Positions 5,308 through 5,925 of a DNA stretch of 5,925 bases are shown piece after piece (within the stretch, counting starts at the first letter, position 1; each line of letters opens with the position of its first letter). The stretch comes from Leucobacter sp. Lineage in GTDB: Bacteria; Actinomycetota; Actinomycetes; Actinomycetales; Microbacteriaceae. Location of the stretch: positions 1-5,925 of the forward strand of contig JAPSIU010000185.1 of NCBI GenBank assembly GCA_031178565.1, read 5' to 3'. The notes beneath the pieces were generated by a model. That model was not told where the DNA came from. It worked only from the letters and a program-made list of their open reading frames with translations, and did not search any database. A program made the position numbers and the translations under genes.

Positions 5308-5925
5308 CTACCCGTTCGCGATGAACCCGCTGACCAGGGAGACGACCATCGCGACCACGAGCGCGTTGAACGCGAACGCGATGAAGGTGTGCATCCGCAC
5401 CGCGTTCAGTCCTGCTCTGGTGCGGGGTGTGCCCGCGGACATGGCTCCGACCGAGGAGACCATGATCCCCATCGAGACGAAATCGATGAAGCGCGGCTCC
5501 TCCTCGATGTCGAAGGCGATGCGCTCTCCGGCCGAATCGAGCCGGAAGTAGCGGAGCGCGAAGGCGTAGGCCATCGTGGCCCACGACGCGGCGGCCGTGA
5601 GCAGTACGAGCGACGGCATCCAGAGCCCGCCAGAACGGCCGAGCACGGAGGCGGCGACCGCGATGATCAGCGCCGTCGCCGCCGCGCTGAGCGCCCAGTT
5701 CTCGGTGCCGCCGAAGCCGAGCGCACGATCGAGCCCGCTGGGTCCGCGGCGGAACTGCGCTGCGGCGATCCGAGCGGCCGTCTCCGGCGCTGCGCGGGAG
5801 AACAACCGGTGCGTCCAGAGCAGGTAGACGAGGGAGAAGAGAATCGTCATGCCGCACAGCGCCGCGAAGATCGCGAGAAGGCCGTCCTCGTGGGCGAGCG
5901 ATTCGGAGCGCAGCACGAGGAGGAC
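5308..5925 (-). CDS. DUF1345 integral membrane protein, probably cut at the window edge
   Basis: At least 202 residues of a multi-pass membrane protein matching the DUF1345 family of unknown function. Five hydrophobic segments can be seen from the GTG at 5916: about 13-35, 74-92, 96-122, a moderately hydrophobic one at 144-160, and 175-200. The family block EEPRFIDFVSMGIMVSSVGAM, the TPRTRAGL segment (a charged loop) and the closing helix ending in SGFIANG fit DUF1345, in which this is the best conserved part. The frame is open to the right edge (GTC CTC CTC before the GTG) and family members usually carry another N-terminal membrane segment, so the true start probably lies outside the window and the protein is 5'-partial. 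No Shine-Dalgarno for the GTG at 5916 can be judged. Confidence 0.82.
   Translation of the reverse strand, partial: VLLVLRSESLAHEDGLLAIFAALCGMTILFSLVYLLWTHRLFSRAAPETAARIAAAQFRRGPSGLDRALGFGGTENWALSAAATALIIAVAASVLGRSGGLWMPSLVLLTAAASWATMAYAFALRYFRLDSAGERIAFDIEEEPRFIDFVSMGIMVSSVGAMSAGTPRTRAGLNAVRMHTFIAFAFNALVVAMVVSLVSGFIANG

Noticed and set aside
5207..5857. Minus-strand open frame of 216 residues overlapping DUF1345
   Set aside because: It is a +1 shadow of the membrane protein, rich in Arg/His and without hydrophobic segments.

Overview
The window is about 70% GC. It looks like ordinary chromosome from a high-GC actinobacterium, most likely a member of the Microbacteriaceae (a Leucobacter-like genome is my guess from protein flavour, not proven). 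The reasons are the DUF3000 + HRDC-type RNase D pair, the actinobacterial form of the AFG1/ZapE ATPase, promoter -10 boxes of the TANNNT type placed 7 nt before start codons, and strong G/C bias at third codon positions. I see no insertion sequence, prophage, CRISPR array, tRNA or rRNA.

Layout: (1) Positions 1-64 are the 3' flank of rnd, with a hairpin just after the rnd stop. All three plus-strand frames are open from the left edge (the frame starting at base 1 stops at 106-108, and the frame starting at base 2 stops at 92-94), so the end of a convergent gene cannot be ruled out or supported. (2) On the minus strand, a DUF3000 gene and rnd overlap by 4 nt and form a two-gene operon. (3) Positions 1873-1951 are a compact divergent control region with a 26-bp imperfect palindrome and two opposed -10 boxes that share their TA. 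(4) On the plus strand there is a membrane-anchored alpha/beta hydrolase, then zapE after 10 nt, then a PemK/MazF-like gene overlapping zapE by 4 nt. (5) A short convergent gap (4820-4859) separates these from (6) a minus-strand VOC (glyoxalase-fold) gene and, after a 97-nt gap with a hairpin, a DUF1345 membrane protein that runs off the right edge.

Functionally the window mixes RNA processing (RNase D), a cell-division or protein-quality AAA+ ATPase (ZapE/AFG1), a possible endoribonuclease-fold protein without a visible antitoxin, and three enzymes or membrane proteins of unknown substrate. No novel multi-gene system is evident. The points most worth a second look are the symmetric divergent promoter, the probable leaderless starts of the DUF3000 gene and zapE, and the orphan PemK-like protein translationally tied to zapE.
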